Origin: Betaproteobacteria bacterium SCN2 | GTDB taxonomy: Bacteria > Pseudomonadota > Gammaproteobacteria > Burkholderiales > Thiobacillaceae | DNA: 64,000 nucleotides | Assembly (NCBI GenBank): GCA_008923285.1 | Contig: WBSG01000027.1 | Span: 434,752 to 498,751 of the forward strand | Direction: 5' to 3' | In this document: piece by piece, positions 21,589-30,355 of the stretch | How the letters are laid out: every line of letters begins with the position of its first letter | Numbering within the stretch: position 1 is the first letter of the stretch | Made by a program: the position numbers and the translations under genes | The notes under the pieces: model-generated | Database searches by the model: none | What the model was told of the DNA's origin: nothing | The model's input: the letters and a program-made list of their open reading frames with translations, nothing else

Positions 21589-21618
21589 AAAAAAGCCCGG
21601 CATCGCCGGGCTTTTTTT
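21589..21618. terminator. bidirectional terminator
   Basis: A 7-bp GCCCGGC/GCCGGGC stem with loop ATC, flanked by A6 and T7, lies between the convergent dynamin-like and ferredoxin genes and can end both transcripts. Confidence 0.9.
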
Positions 21619-21632
21619 CGGATGACGCGCGT

Positions 21633-22943
<1,311 letters not shown>

Positions 22944-22954
<11 letters not shown>

Positions 22955-24251
22955 CGCCGCCCACGATCACGGCAGTCAGCGCTTGCGGATCGACGCGGCG
23001 CTTGAAGGCGTCGCGCACCTGCTCAAGCGTCACGCTCTCCACGGCCCCGGTCCAGTCGTCGAGGTAGCTGAGCGGCAGGCGATAGAAGCCGATCGCACGC
23101 AGGTAGTCGAGGATTTTCCTGTTGCTGTCGATGCGCAGCGGGAAGCCGCCGACCAGGTTGTTCTTGGCCTGGGTGAGTTCGGCTTCCGTCGGACCCTCGG
23201 CGACGAACTTCGCCACGGTTTCGCGCGCCACTTTCATCGCGTCTTCCGCCTGGGAGTTCCTGGTCTGCAGGCCGATCAGCAGCGGCCCCGGCTGCGCCAT
23301 GGGCATGAAGTAGCTGTACGCGGAATAGGCATAGCCGCGCTTCTGCCTGACCTCGTCGAGCATGCGCGAATCGAAGCCGCCGCCGCCGAGGACATGGTTG
23401 CCGACATACAGCGCGAAATAGTCCGGATCGCTGCGCGCCATGCCGACCTGGCCCATCAGCACATGGCTTTGCGAGGACGGGTGGCTGATGCGCTTCTGCG
23501 CCGGCGGCAGCGGCCCGGCTGGCGCTGGTTGTGCCGCTGCCATGCCCTGCGGCAGGCCGGCGGCGATGCGTTGCGCAAGCCGTTCGGCGTCCGCGCGGCT
23601 CATGTCGCCGATGATGGAGATCACTGCGTCGCCCGCACGATAGCGTGAACGGTACCAGGCCAGCAGGTCGGCGCGTGCGAGCGTGCCGAGGCCCTTCGCC
23701 GTGCCGGCAACCGGCAGGCCGTAGCCCCGGTCGCCATAGAGCGCCTGATAGAAAGCCTTCTCGGCGATTTCACCCGGCCGCGACTCCTCGTCGCGCAATT
23801 GCGCGAGCATGCGCGCGCGCTCGCGCTGCATCGCCGCCTGGGGAAACTCCGGCTTGTGCAGCACGGCGGTCAATACCGCCAGCGCCGCATCCCGCTCCCG
23901 CGCGCTGGACAAGGTGCGCAGCGACACGCCTGCGCGATCCTGGTCGAACGCGCCCCCCAGCACCGCGCCCACGTCAGCCAGACGCTGGGCGATCGCAATG
24001 TCGCTCATGCCGCCCGCGCCCTGATCGAGCATGGTGTGGGTGAAGGCAGCCAGGCCGCTTCTCGCGGCCGTGTCGAAGCGGCTGCCGGCGGGAAAGTCGA
24101 CGGCCACGTCCAGCATCGGAATGTCATGGTTCTCGACGAAATAGACGCGCGTGCCCTGCGGCGTCGTCCAGTGCTGGATGGCGACGCCCGCCCACGCCGG
24201 CAATGCCGCCGCGAACGCGCAGACCAGCAGCAGAAACTGTTTAGCGCGCAT
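22944..24251 (-). CDS. M16-family peptidase-like protein, probably non-catalytic partner
   Basis: A 435-residue periplasmic protein with a signal peptide (FLLLVCAFAAALPAWA). It has the two-domain M16B fold but the HxxEH zinc motif is replaced by THTMLD near residue 72, so it should not bind zinc there. The C-terminal half keeps the Arg/Tyr region (RIDSNRKILDYLRAIGFY). It is coupled to the upstream active homologue by an 11-bp overlap, like heterodimeric M16B pairs. Confidence 0.85.
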
Positions 24252-25593
24252 GATTCACCTCCATCGCCGGCTTGCGCGGCGCGGCAGTGACCGGCTGCGG
24301 GTCGAGCACCGCCACCGACAACTGGTCGTCGGCAAGCAGTCGGGCAGCAGCCTTCACCTCTTCAGCCGTCACCGATTTGAGCTTGTCCACGCGCTTTTCC
24401 AGCAGGTCGAGCGGCAGACCGAGGATGGCCAGCTCGCCCAGCTGCATGGCCTGGTAGAACACCGAATCGCGCTGGTACACGTCACCGGCGACGACTTGCG
24501 CCTTGACGCGGTTCAGCTCCGCCTCGCTCACGCCTTCCTGCTGGATGCGCCGAATCTCCGCCTTGAGCGCCTTCTCCAGTTCGGCCGCGCTTCTTCCCTG
24601 GCTCGGCGTGCCATCGAGGTAGAACAGAGCCGGCCCCCTGCCGATGCCGTCGTAGCCCGCGCCCACTTCGACGGCGATGCGCTGCTCCTTGACCAGGCGC
24701 TTGTTGAGCCGCGCCGAGTCGTTGCCGTTGAGCACGCCCGCCAGCACCTGCATGGCCCAGGGCATCCGATCCTGCTCCACGTCGCGCAACTCGGGCGCGC
24801 GATAGCTCATGAGCAGGTAAGGCTGCTTGGCCGGCGCCTTGACCACGATGCGCTTTTCGCCCCGTTGCGGCGGCTCTTCCTGCGGTTTGCGCAACGGCAG
24901 GTCCTTTTTGGCCAGCGGCCCGAACTCTTTCTTCGCCAACGCGAGCACTTCCTGCGCGTTTACATCGCCCGCCACCACCAGGGTGGCGTTGTTGGGCGCG
25001 TACCAGCGGCGATACCAGTCGCGCGCGTCCTGGGCAACCAGGTTCTGCAAATCGTTCATCCAGCCAATGACGGGCCGGCGGTAGGGATGGGTCTGAAAGG
25101 CCGTGCCCATCAACTGCTCGTAGACCACGGCATGCGGGTTGTCTTCCGTGCGCAGGCGGCGCTCTTCCATCACCACCTGGATTTCCCTGGCGAACGCCTC
25201 GTCCTTCAACTGCAGATTGGCCATGCGATCGGCCTCGAGTTCGAACGCGAGGGGCAGCCGGTCCTTCTGCAACTGCTGGAAGTACACGGTGACATCGCGA
25301 TTGGTAAAGGCGTTCTCGCGCCCGCCGGCTGCGGCGATGCGCTTGGAGAACTGGCCGTCCGGGACTTTCTCCGTGCCCTTGAACATCATGTGCTCGAGCA
25401 CGTGGGCGACACCGGTGGTGCCGTTGTGCTCGTCGAGGCTGCCGGCCTTGTACCACAGCTGCGATACCGCTACCGGGGCGCGACGATCTTCCTTGACGAT
25501 CACCCGCAGGCCGTTGTCCAGGGTGACATCGGTGACGCTCGCCGCGGCAGGCAGAGCAATGGAGAACAGAAACAATACGGTTTTGAGCTGCAT
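24241..25593 (-). CDS. M16-family zinc peptidase (PqqL/processing-peptidase-like)
   Basis: A 450-residue peptidase from the ATG at 25593 (MQLKTVLFLFSIALPAAA), a signal peptide. The inverzincin motif is HVLEHMMFKG (HxxEH, about residue 60) with the downstream Glu region ENAFTNRDVTVYFQQL. It is first in the run M16-M16-rsmD-coaD-ferredoxin and is divergent from ftsY. The substrate is unknown. Confidence 0.9.
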   Translation of the reverse strand: MQLKTVLFLFSIALPAAASVTDVTLDNGLRVIVKEDRRAPVAVSQLWYKAGSLDEHNGTTGVAHVLEHMMFKGTEKVPDGQFSKRIAAAGGRENAFTNRDVTVYFQQLQKDRLPLAFELEADRMANLQLKDEAFAREIQVVMEERRLRTEDNPHAVVYEQLMGTAFQTHPYRRPVIGWMNDLQNLVAQDARDWYRRWYAPNNATLVVAGDVNAQEVLALAKKEFGPLAKKDLPLRKPQEEPPQRGEKRIVVKAPAKQPYLLMSYRAPELRDVEQDRMPWAMQVLAGVLNGNDSARLNKRLVKEQRIAVEVGAGYDGIGRGPALFYLDGTPSQGRSAAELEKALKAEIRRIQQEGVSEAELNRVKAQVVAGDVYQRDSVFYQAMQLGELAILGLPLDLLEKRVDKLKSVTAEEVKAAARLLADDQLSVAVLDPQPVTAAPRKPAMEVNHAR

Positions 25594-25673
25594 GGATTTA
25601 AAGCGTGCCCTCGAAGGGAATGTCGAATGGTGAATGATAAAATAGCGCCATCCTTTCCCAGACCAAAAATTTC

Positions 25674-26663
25674 GTGTTCGGTTTCCGCAAGACTCCTCCT
25701 CCGCCCGAAAAGGCCGCAGCACCTGAGCAACCCGCCGCCCGCCCGAGCTGGACCCAGCGTCTCAAGGCCGGACTGGCCAAGACGCGCGAGAAGCTCGGCG
25801 GCCAGATTGCCGGGCTGTTCGGCGCCGGCCGCAAGATCGACGAAGAGCTCTACGAAGAGCTGGAAACCATCCTGCTCACCGCCGACGTCGGCGTGGAAGC
25901 GACCGAGACCCTGCTCGAACGCCTGCGCAAGCAGGTCGCACGCGAGCACCTTGACGATGCTGCAACGCTCCGCGCGGCCCTGTCCGATGCCCTGACCGAT
26001 CTGCTCGCTCCGCTGGAGCAGCCGCTCGACACTTCCGGCGCCAAACCCTTCATCATCATGCTCGCAGGCGTCAATGGCGCCGGCAAGACCACCAGTATCG
26101 GCAAGCTCGCCAAGCTCTTCCAGGGCGAAGGCAAGTCGGTGCTGCTCGGCGCTGGCGACACCTTCCGTGCCGCTGCACGCGAGCAGTTGCAGGTCTGGGG
26201 CGAGCGCAACAGCGTCACCGTGGTCAGCCAGGAAAAGGGCGATTCCGCTTCGGTGATCTTCGATGCGGTCAACGCCGCGCATGCACGCGGCATCGACATC
26301 GTGCTGGCCGACACCGCCGGCCGCCTGCCCACCCAGCTGCACCTGATGGAAGAGATCAGGAAAGTCAAGCGCGTGGTGCAGAAGCTGGACCCGGCAGCCC
26401 CGCATGAAGTGCTGCTGGTGCTGGATGGCAACACTGGCCAGAACATGGTCAGCCAGGTCAAGGCCTTCGACGATGCCCTCGGCATCACCGGCCTCATCGT
26501 CACCAAGCTCGACGGCACCGCCAAGGGCGGCGCGCTCGCGGCGATCGCCACGGCACGCCCGATCCCGGTGCGCTTCATCGGCGTGGGCGAAGGTCTGGAC
26601 GACCTCAAGCCTTTCGTCGCGCGCGAATATGTCGAAGCGCTGCTTGGCGAGGCGCAGGGATGA
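25674..26663 (+). CDS. ftsY: signal recognition particle receptor FtsY
   Basis: SRP receptor GTPase that docks ribosomes to the membrane. It has 329 residues from a GTG start at 25674 (FGFRKTPPPPEKAAAPEQ). The NG domain has GVNGAGKTTSIGKLAK (G1), DTAGRLPTQ (G3) and TKLDGTAKGG (G4). The acidic A domain is short. Its stop overlaps the ftsE ATG (ATGA), giving a coupled ftsYEX operon. Confidence 0.97.
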   Translation: MFGFRKTPPPPEKAAAPEQPAARPSWTQRLKAGLAKTREKLGGQIAGLFGAGRKIDEELYEELETILLTADVGVEATETLLERLRKQVAREHLDDAATLRAALSDALTDLLAPLEQPLDTSGAKPFIIMLAGVNGAGKTTSIGKLAKLFQGEGKSVLLGAGDTFRAAAREQLQVWGERNSVTVVSQEKGDSASVIFDAVNAAHARGIDIVLADTAGRLPTQLHLMEEIRKVKRVVQKLDPAAPHEVLLVLDGNTGQNMVSQVKAFDDALGITGLIVTKLDGTAKGGALAAIATARPIPVRFIGVGEGLDDLKPFVAREYVEALLGEAQG

Positions 26664-27319
26664 TCCAGTTTTCCCAGGTCAGCAAGCGCTATCCCGGCGG
26701 GCACACCGCCCTGGAGAACATCACGCTGGGGATCGAAAAGGGCGAACTGGTTTTCCTCACCGGCCATTCGGGCGCCGGCAAGTCCACCCTGCTCAAGCTC
26801 ATCGCCGCCATCGAGCGGCCGACCAGCGGCGCCGTCACCGTCAACGGCCAGAATGTCGGGCGCCTGTCGCGGCATGCGGTGCCGTTTCTGCGGCGCAACA
26901 TCGGCCTCATCTTCCAGGACCACAAGCTGCTGTTCGACCGCAGCGTCATCGAAAACACCCTGCTGCCGCTGTCGATCGCCGGCTTCGACCGCCGCGAGGC
27001 CTTCAAGCGCGCGCGCGCGGCACTGGACAAGGTCGGCCTGCTCAACCGCGAGAAGTCCATGCCGATCGCCCTTTCCGGCGGCGAGCAACAGCGTCTGTGC
27101 ATCGCGCGCGCGGTGGTTTCGCGCCCCGCACTGGTGCTGGCCGACGAGCCCACGGGCAATCTCGACACCGGCTATGCCATCGACATCCTGAACATGTTCA
27201 GGGATTTTCACCGCGTGGGCACTACGCTGGTCATCTCCACCCATGACGAGCGCGCCATCCAGGCCATGGGCGGACGCGTGGTACAGCTCGACCACGGCAC
27301 CCTGGCGGCAGAAGCATGA
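26660..27319 (+). CDS. ftsE: cell division ATP-binding protein FtsE
   Basis: ABC ATPase of the FtsEX complex that activates septal peptidoglycan hydrolases. It has 219 residues with Walker A GHSGAGKSTLLKLI, the FtsE-typical GLIFQDHKLLFDRSV, signature LSGGEQQRLCIARA and Walker B VLADEPTGNLD. It overlaps ftsX by 4 bp. Confidence 0.97.
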   Translation: MIQFSQVSKRYPGGHTALENITLGIEKGELVFLTGHSGAGKSTLLKLIAAIERPTSGAVTVNGQNVGRLSRHAVPFLRRNIGLIFQDHKLLFDRSVIENTLLPLSIAGFDRREAFKRARAALDKVGLLNREKSMPIALSGGEQQRLCIARAVVSRPALVLADEPTGNLDTGYAIDILNMFRDFHRVGTTLVISTHDERAIQAMGGRVVQLDHGTLAAEA

Positions 27320-28215
27320 ACGGCTGGCTCGCCCATCACCTTGCCTCCTTTGCCGATGCCCTTCGGCGCATGCTGCGCACACCGTTTTCCGCCGGCTTTA
27401 CCGCGCTCGCCATCGGCGTCGCCATCACCCTGCCGGTGGGCATGTACCTCGCAGTATCCAATCTCGGCCAGCTTGCCGGCGGCCTGCCCACCCAGCCCGA
27501 GATCAGCCTGTTCCTGGCCGGCAAGGCGAGCCCGGCCGAGCGCGAAGCCATCCAGCGAAAGCTCGAAGCCCACCCGGATATCGAACAGCGCCGCTTCGTT
27601 TCGAGCGAGGCCGCGCTGGAGCGGCTCAATGCCCAGGGGCTCAGCGACATCACCGCCGGCCTGGAGCGCAACCCGCTGCCGGACGCCTGGGTCCTGACCC
27701 TGAAGCAGTCCGCCCCACAGGCCCTGGATACGCTGCGCAAGGAGTTGTCGGCCCTGCCCGGCGTCGAAAGCGTGCATGCCGACAGCATCTGGGCCGAGCG
27801 CCTGCAGGCCATACTCGGGATCGGCCGCATGCTCGTGCTGCTGCTGTCCGGCCTGTTCGGACTTGCGCTGATCGCCATCGCCAGCAACGCCATTCGCGCG
27901 CAAATCCTGGTCCGGCGCGAGGAAATCGAGGTCAGCCGGCTGATCGGCGCGACCGATCGCTACATCCGGCGCCCCTTCCTTTACTATGGCGCACTGCAGG
28001 GCGCGAGCGGGGCCCTCGCCGCGCTGGGCATCCTCGCCCTGCTCGGCTTGGCGCTGCAGGGTCCGGTGAGCCAGCTCGCCACCCTCTACGGCTCGCCCTT
28101 CCGGCTGACGCCGCTGAGCCTGCCCGCTGGCGCTGCCGTACTCGGCGCGGCCACGCTGTTCAGCTGGCTGGGAGCCTGGATTGCCGTCACCCGCGCCCTG
28201 CGCAAGTTCGGCTAG
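27316..28215 (+). CDS. ftsX: cell division protein FtsX
   Basis: Inner-membrane partner of FtsE with 299 residues and four predicted helices: one near 35-55 followed by a periplasmic domain (about 60-165), then three in the C-terminal half around the motif VRREEIEVSRLIGATDRYIR. It is the last gene of the ftsYEX operon before the rpoH regulatory region. Confidence 0.96.
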   Translation: MNGWLAHHLASFADALRRMLRTPFSAGFTALAIGVAITLPVGMYLAVSNLGQLAGGLPTQPEISLFLAGKASPAEREAIQRKLEAHPDIEQRRFVSSEAALERLNAQGLSDITAGLERNPLPDAWVLTLKQSAPQALDTLRKELSALPGVESVHADSIWAERLQAILGIGRMLVLLLSGLFGLALIAIASNAIRAQILVRREEIEVSRLIGATDRYIRRPFLYYGALQGASGALAALGILALLGLALQGPVSQLATLYGSPFRLTPLSLPAGAAVLGAATLFSWLGAWIAVTRALRKFG

Positions 28216-28246
28216 CGTCCATCCCCGGGCTGAACAGCAGGCCCAA

Positions 28247-28271
28247 TTAGTTGACTAAATTAGTTGACTAT
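28247..28271 (+). promoter_or_regulatory. IscR type-1-like box upstream of rpoH
   Basis: The 25-mer matches the published E. coli IscR type-1 consensus (ATASYYGACTRWWWYAGTCRRSTAT) at 23 of 25 positions, counted by eye. The differences are T for A at position 1 and T for C at position 19. It covers the -35 element of the rpoH promoter, so a bound regulator would be expected to repress. The binding protein is inferred. Confidence 0.5.
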
Positions 28272-28292
28272 TCCCCCGAACTTTTCTATTGT
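28264..28292 (+). promoter_or_regulatory. sigma-70-type promoter of rpoH
   Basis: A -35 TTGACT (28264-28269), a 17-bp spacer and a -10 TATTGT (28287-28292) lie 53 bp before the rpoH start. The -10 directly abuts the CIRCE repeat, placing the start site inside it. Confidence 0.65.
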
Positions 28293-28319
28293 TTGGCACT
28301 CATAAAGCCTGAGTGCCAA
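28293..28319 (+). promoter_or_regulatory. CIRCE (HrcA operator) before rpoH
   Basis: TTGGCACTC, nine spacer bases and GAGTGCCAA form a perfect 9-bp inverted repeat. It differs from the CIRCE consensus (TTAGCACTC-N9-GAGTGCTAA) only by one symmetrical base pair. CIRCE is bound by the heat-labile repressor HrcA. Here it follows the -10, an ideal place for repression of rpoH transcription. Confidence 0.85.
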
Positions 28320-28344
28320 AACCTAACCGGGAGGTAAATTCGAG

Positions 28345-29187
28345 ATGTCCACAGCCCTGATGCCAACCGTGTCCGCCAGCAGTCTGGAAACCTACATCCA
28401 GAGCGTGAACCGCTATCCGCTGCTCAGCCTCGAAGAGGAACAGGAACTGGCCCGTCGCTGGCGTGACCACGAAGACGTCGATGCTGCCCGCAAGCTGGTG
28501 CTGTCGCACCTGCGCGTGGTAGTCAGCACCGCCCGCCATTACATGGGCTACGGCCTACCCCAGGCCGACCTCATCCAGGAAGGCAACATCGGCCTGATGA
28601 AGGCGGTGAAGCGCTTCGACCCCGACCGCGGCGTGCGTCTGGTCAGCTTCGCGCTGCACTGGATCAAGGCCGAAATCCACGAATACATCCTGAAGAACTG
28701 GCGCCTGGTCAAGGTGGCAACCACCAAGGCCCAGCGCAAGCTGTTCTTCAACCTGCGCAGCATGAAACAGGGCCTCGGCAGCCTGGGGCCGGCGGAAACC
28801 GCCGCCATCGCCAGGGAATTGAACGTCAAGCCCGAGGAAGTGCGCGAGATGGAAACCCGTCTGTCCGGTCAGGACATCGGGCTCGACCCCACGGTCGAAG
28901 ACGGCGAGGAGTCCTACAGTCCCATCGCCTATCTGGCGAGCCCGGAGGACGAGCCGCTGGAAGTGCTGGCGCGCGAACAGAACGAGCGCCTGAAGCACGA
29001 AGGCCTCTCCACGGCCCTGACCAGCCTGGATGACCGCAGCCGCCGCATCATCGAGGCACGCTGGCTCAGCGAGGACAGTTCCGCCACACTGCACGAGCTT
29101 GCTGCCGAGTTCGGCATTTCCGCCGAACGCGTGCGCCAGATCGAGGCCAAGGCCATGAAGAAAATGCGTGAGCTGATCCCGGCCTGA
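28345..29187 (+). CDS. rpoH: RNA polymerase sigma-32 factor
   Basis: Heat-shock sigma factor with 280 residues. Regions 1.2-2 begin YIQSVNRYPLLSLEEEQELA; region 2.4 has VSFALHWIKAEIHEYILKNW; the RpoH box is AQRKLFFNLRSMKQ (about 131-144); the region 4.2 helix-turn-helix is ELAAEFGISAERVRQIEAKA. A GGGAGGT ribosome-binding site lies 9-15 bases before the ATG. It follows ftsX but has its own promoter with IscR-like and CIRCE elements. Confidence 0.98.
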   Translation: MSTALMPTVSASSLETYIQSVNRYPLLSLEEEQELARRWRDHEDVDAARKLVLSHLRVVVSTARHYMGYGLPQADLIQEGNIGLMKAVKRFDPDRGVRLVSFALHWIKAEIHEYILKNWRLVKVATTKAQRKLFFNLRSMKQGLGSLGPAETAAIARELNVKPEEVREMETRLSGQDIGLDPTVEDGEESYSPIAYLASPEDEPLEVLAREQNERLKHEGLSTALTSLDDRSRRIIEARWLSEDSSATLHELAAEFGISAERVRQIEAKAMKKMRELIPA

Positions 29188-29203
29188 GGTCTTGCGGCCA
29201 ACC

Positions 29204-29244
29204 ATGAAAAAGCCCCGCTGCCTCAAAGGCAGCGGGGCTATTTT
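29204..29244. terminator. terminator after rpoH
   Basis: A 12-bp stem (AGCCCCGCTGCC at 29211-29222 with GGCAGCGGGGCT at 29228-29239) with a five-base loop, A-rich before and TTTT after, lies 17 bp past the rpoH stop. It may also end the minus-strand transcript from the cco assembly genes. Confidence 0.9.
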
Positions 29245-29266
29245 CTTCTGACTGTATTGCGCCGAC

Positions 29267-29374
29267 TCAGAACATGCCGGCGATGAGCACGGTAATCAGG
29301 CTGATCCAGGCCCAGACGATCAGGCCCACGACCAGGACCATGGGCAGGTTTTGCTTGGTGAGATACTGTTTCAT
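29267..29374 (-). CDS. 35-residue single-pass membrane protein downstream of ccoS
   Basis: A short frame, MKQYLTKQNLP followed by a 20-24 residue hydrophobic helix ending in AGMF. A GGAG ribosome-binding site is 6 bases before the ATG at 29374 (a second ATG at 29377 is an alternative). It lies 33 bp after ccoS in the same direction and before the shared terminator, so it belongs to the cbb3 assembly transcript. Small one-helix proteins are known accessory subunits of cbb3 oxidases (CcoM in Pseudomonas), but no sequence match is claimed. Confidence 0.6.
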   Translation of the reverse strand: MKQYLTKQNLPMVLVVGLIVWAWISLITVLIAGMF

Positions 29375-29407
29375 CATCGACTCCAAAATATTTAAGCGAA
29401 TTCTAAT

Positions 29408-29596
29408 TTATTCCTCGTCCCGGCTCAATGGCTTGCGCCCCGGCAGCCTGGGGTCGTCGTCGTCCATCAGGATGCGTGCGGCCGGCCCTTCCATGTCTTC
29501 GAACTGCCCGCTCCGGATCGACCAGATGATCCCCACGATCAGCAGCACGACGAAAATGCCGGTCAGCAGGAAGAGGAAAACCAGGGTCGCGCTCAT
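29408..29596 (-). CDS. ccoS: cbb3-type oxidase assembly protein CcoS
   Basis: A 62-residue protein with one N-terminal membrane helix (FLFLLTGIFVVLLIVGIIWS) followed by the CcoS motif SGQFEDMEGPAARILMDDDD. CcoS is needed for cofactor insertion into CcoN. Its ATG overlaps the ccoH stop by 4 bp. In the usual order ccoI lies between these two genes; here it does not. Confidence 0.93.
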   Translation of the reverse strand: MSATLVFLFLLTGIFVVLLIVGIIWSIRSGQFEDMEGPAARILMDDDDPRLPGRKPLSRDEE

Positions 29597-30348
29597 GGCA
29601 CGCGGATTTCCCAGGTCTGGCGGTAGCCGTCCAGCTGCAGTTCGAGCAGCCAGAGTCCGGAGCCATTCAGATCCACGCGGGCTTCATACTGGCCGTCTAC
29701 GGATGCCGTCAGCGGCACGCTGGCCGGGGCATCGCCCGGCCTCGCCACGCGCCACTCACCGGCAAGACCGGCCAGGGGGCGGCCTTCGCGGTCATCGGCA
29801 AACACCGTGACGGCATTCTGCCCGACCGTAGGCATGCGCAACCCCTCCACGCGCACCCGCCAGCCGAGCTGCCGGTTGAGATGCTGCCTCGACAAGTCCG
29901 CCCCGATCGCCTTGGCGGCTTCCTGGCCATGGCGCGTGGTGCCGGCAAAACCGGTATGCACCGTCTTGTCCACATCGCCCGGCAACAGGACACGCGCGAG
30001 CCCGGGCGGCAAGCCCTTGGTGGAAACGTAGAGAAACCCTGCGTTCATCACGGCCAGCACCACAAAGAAAGCGATCAGCGCCTTGGGCACCCAGTGCATG
30101 CGCGACTGCCTGGCCCGATAACGCGACATCACCACCAGCACGAAGGCCGTGATGATGAAGACCGCGATATGGATGGCCACGACATCCAGCCCCGGCCAGG
30201 AGCCGAACAGGGTCGCGATATAGGCAAACAGCGGCACGCCTGCGGCCGTCAGGCCGGCGAGTTCCGCCGGCATGCGAAAAGCGCGGACCGCTGCATACAG
30301 CAGCACCACTGCCGCCAGCCCGCCGAACAAGGTCAGTCCTGTTTCCAT
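29593..30348 (-). CDS. ccoH: CcoH/FixH-like protein with extra N-terminal membrane helices
   Basis: A 251-residue protein from the ATG at 30348 (METGLTLFGGLAAVVLLYAA). About four hydrophobic segments occupy residues 1-125; the C-terminal periplasmic part has the FixH pattern (VFADDREGRPLAGLAGEW, then DGQYEARVDLNGSGLWLLEL). Ordinary FixH proteins have a single N-terminal helix and about 150-170 residues, so the first 85 or so residues are an extension. FixH helps mature the cbb3 oxidase. It lies 7 bp after ccoG. Confidence 0.8.
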   Translation of the reverse strand: METGLTLFGGLAAVVLLYAAVRAFRMPAELAGLTAAGVPLFAYIATLFGSWPGLDVVAIHIAVFIITAFVLVVMSRYRARQSRMHWVPKALIAFFVVLAVMNAGFLYVSTKGLPPGLARVLLPGDVDKTVHTGFAGTTRHGQEAAKAIGADLSRQHLNRQLGWRVRVEGLRMPTVGQNAVTVFADDREGRPLAGLAGEWRVARPGDAPASVPLTASVDGQYEARVDLNGSGLWLLELQLDGYRQTWEIRVP

Positions 30349-30355
30349 GCCTTTC

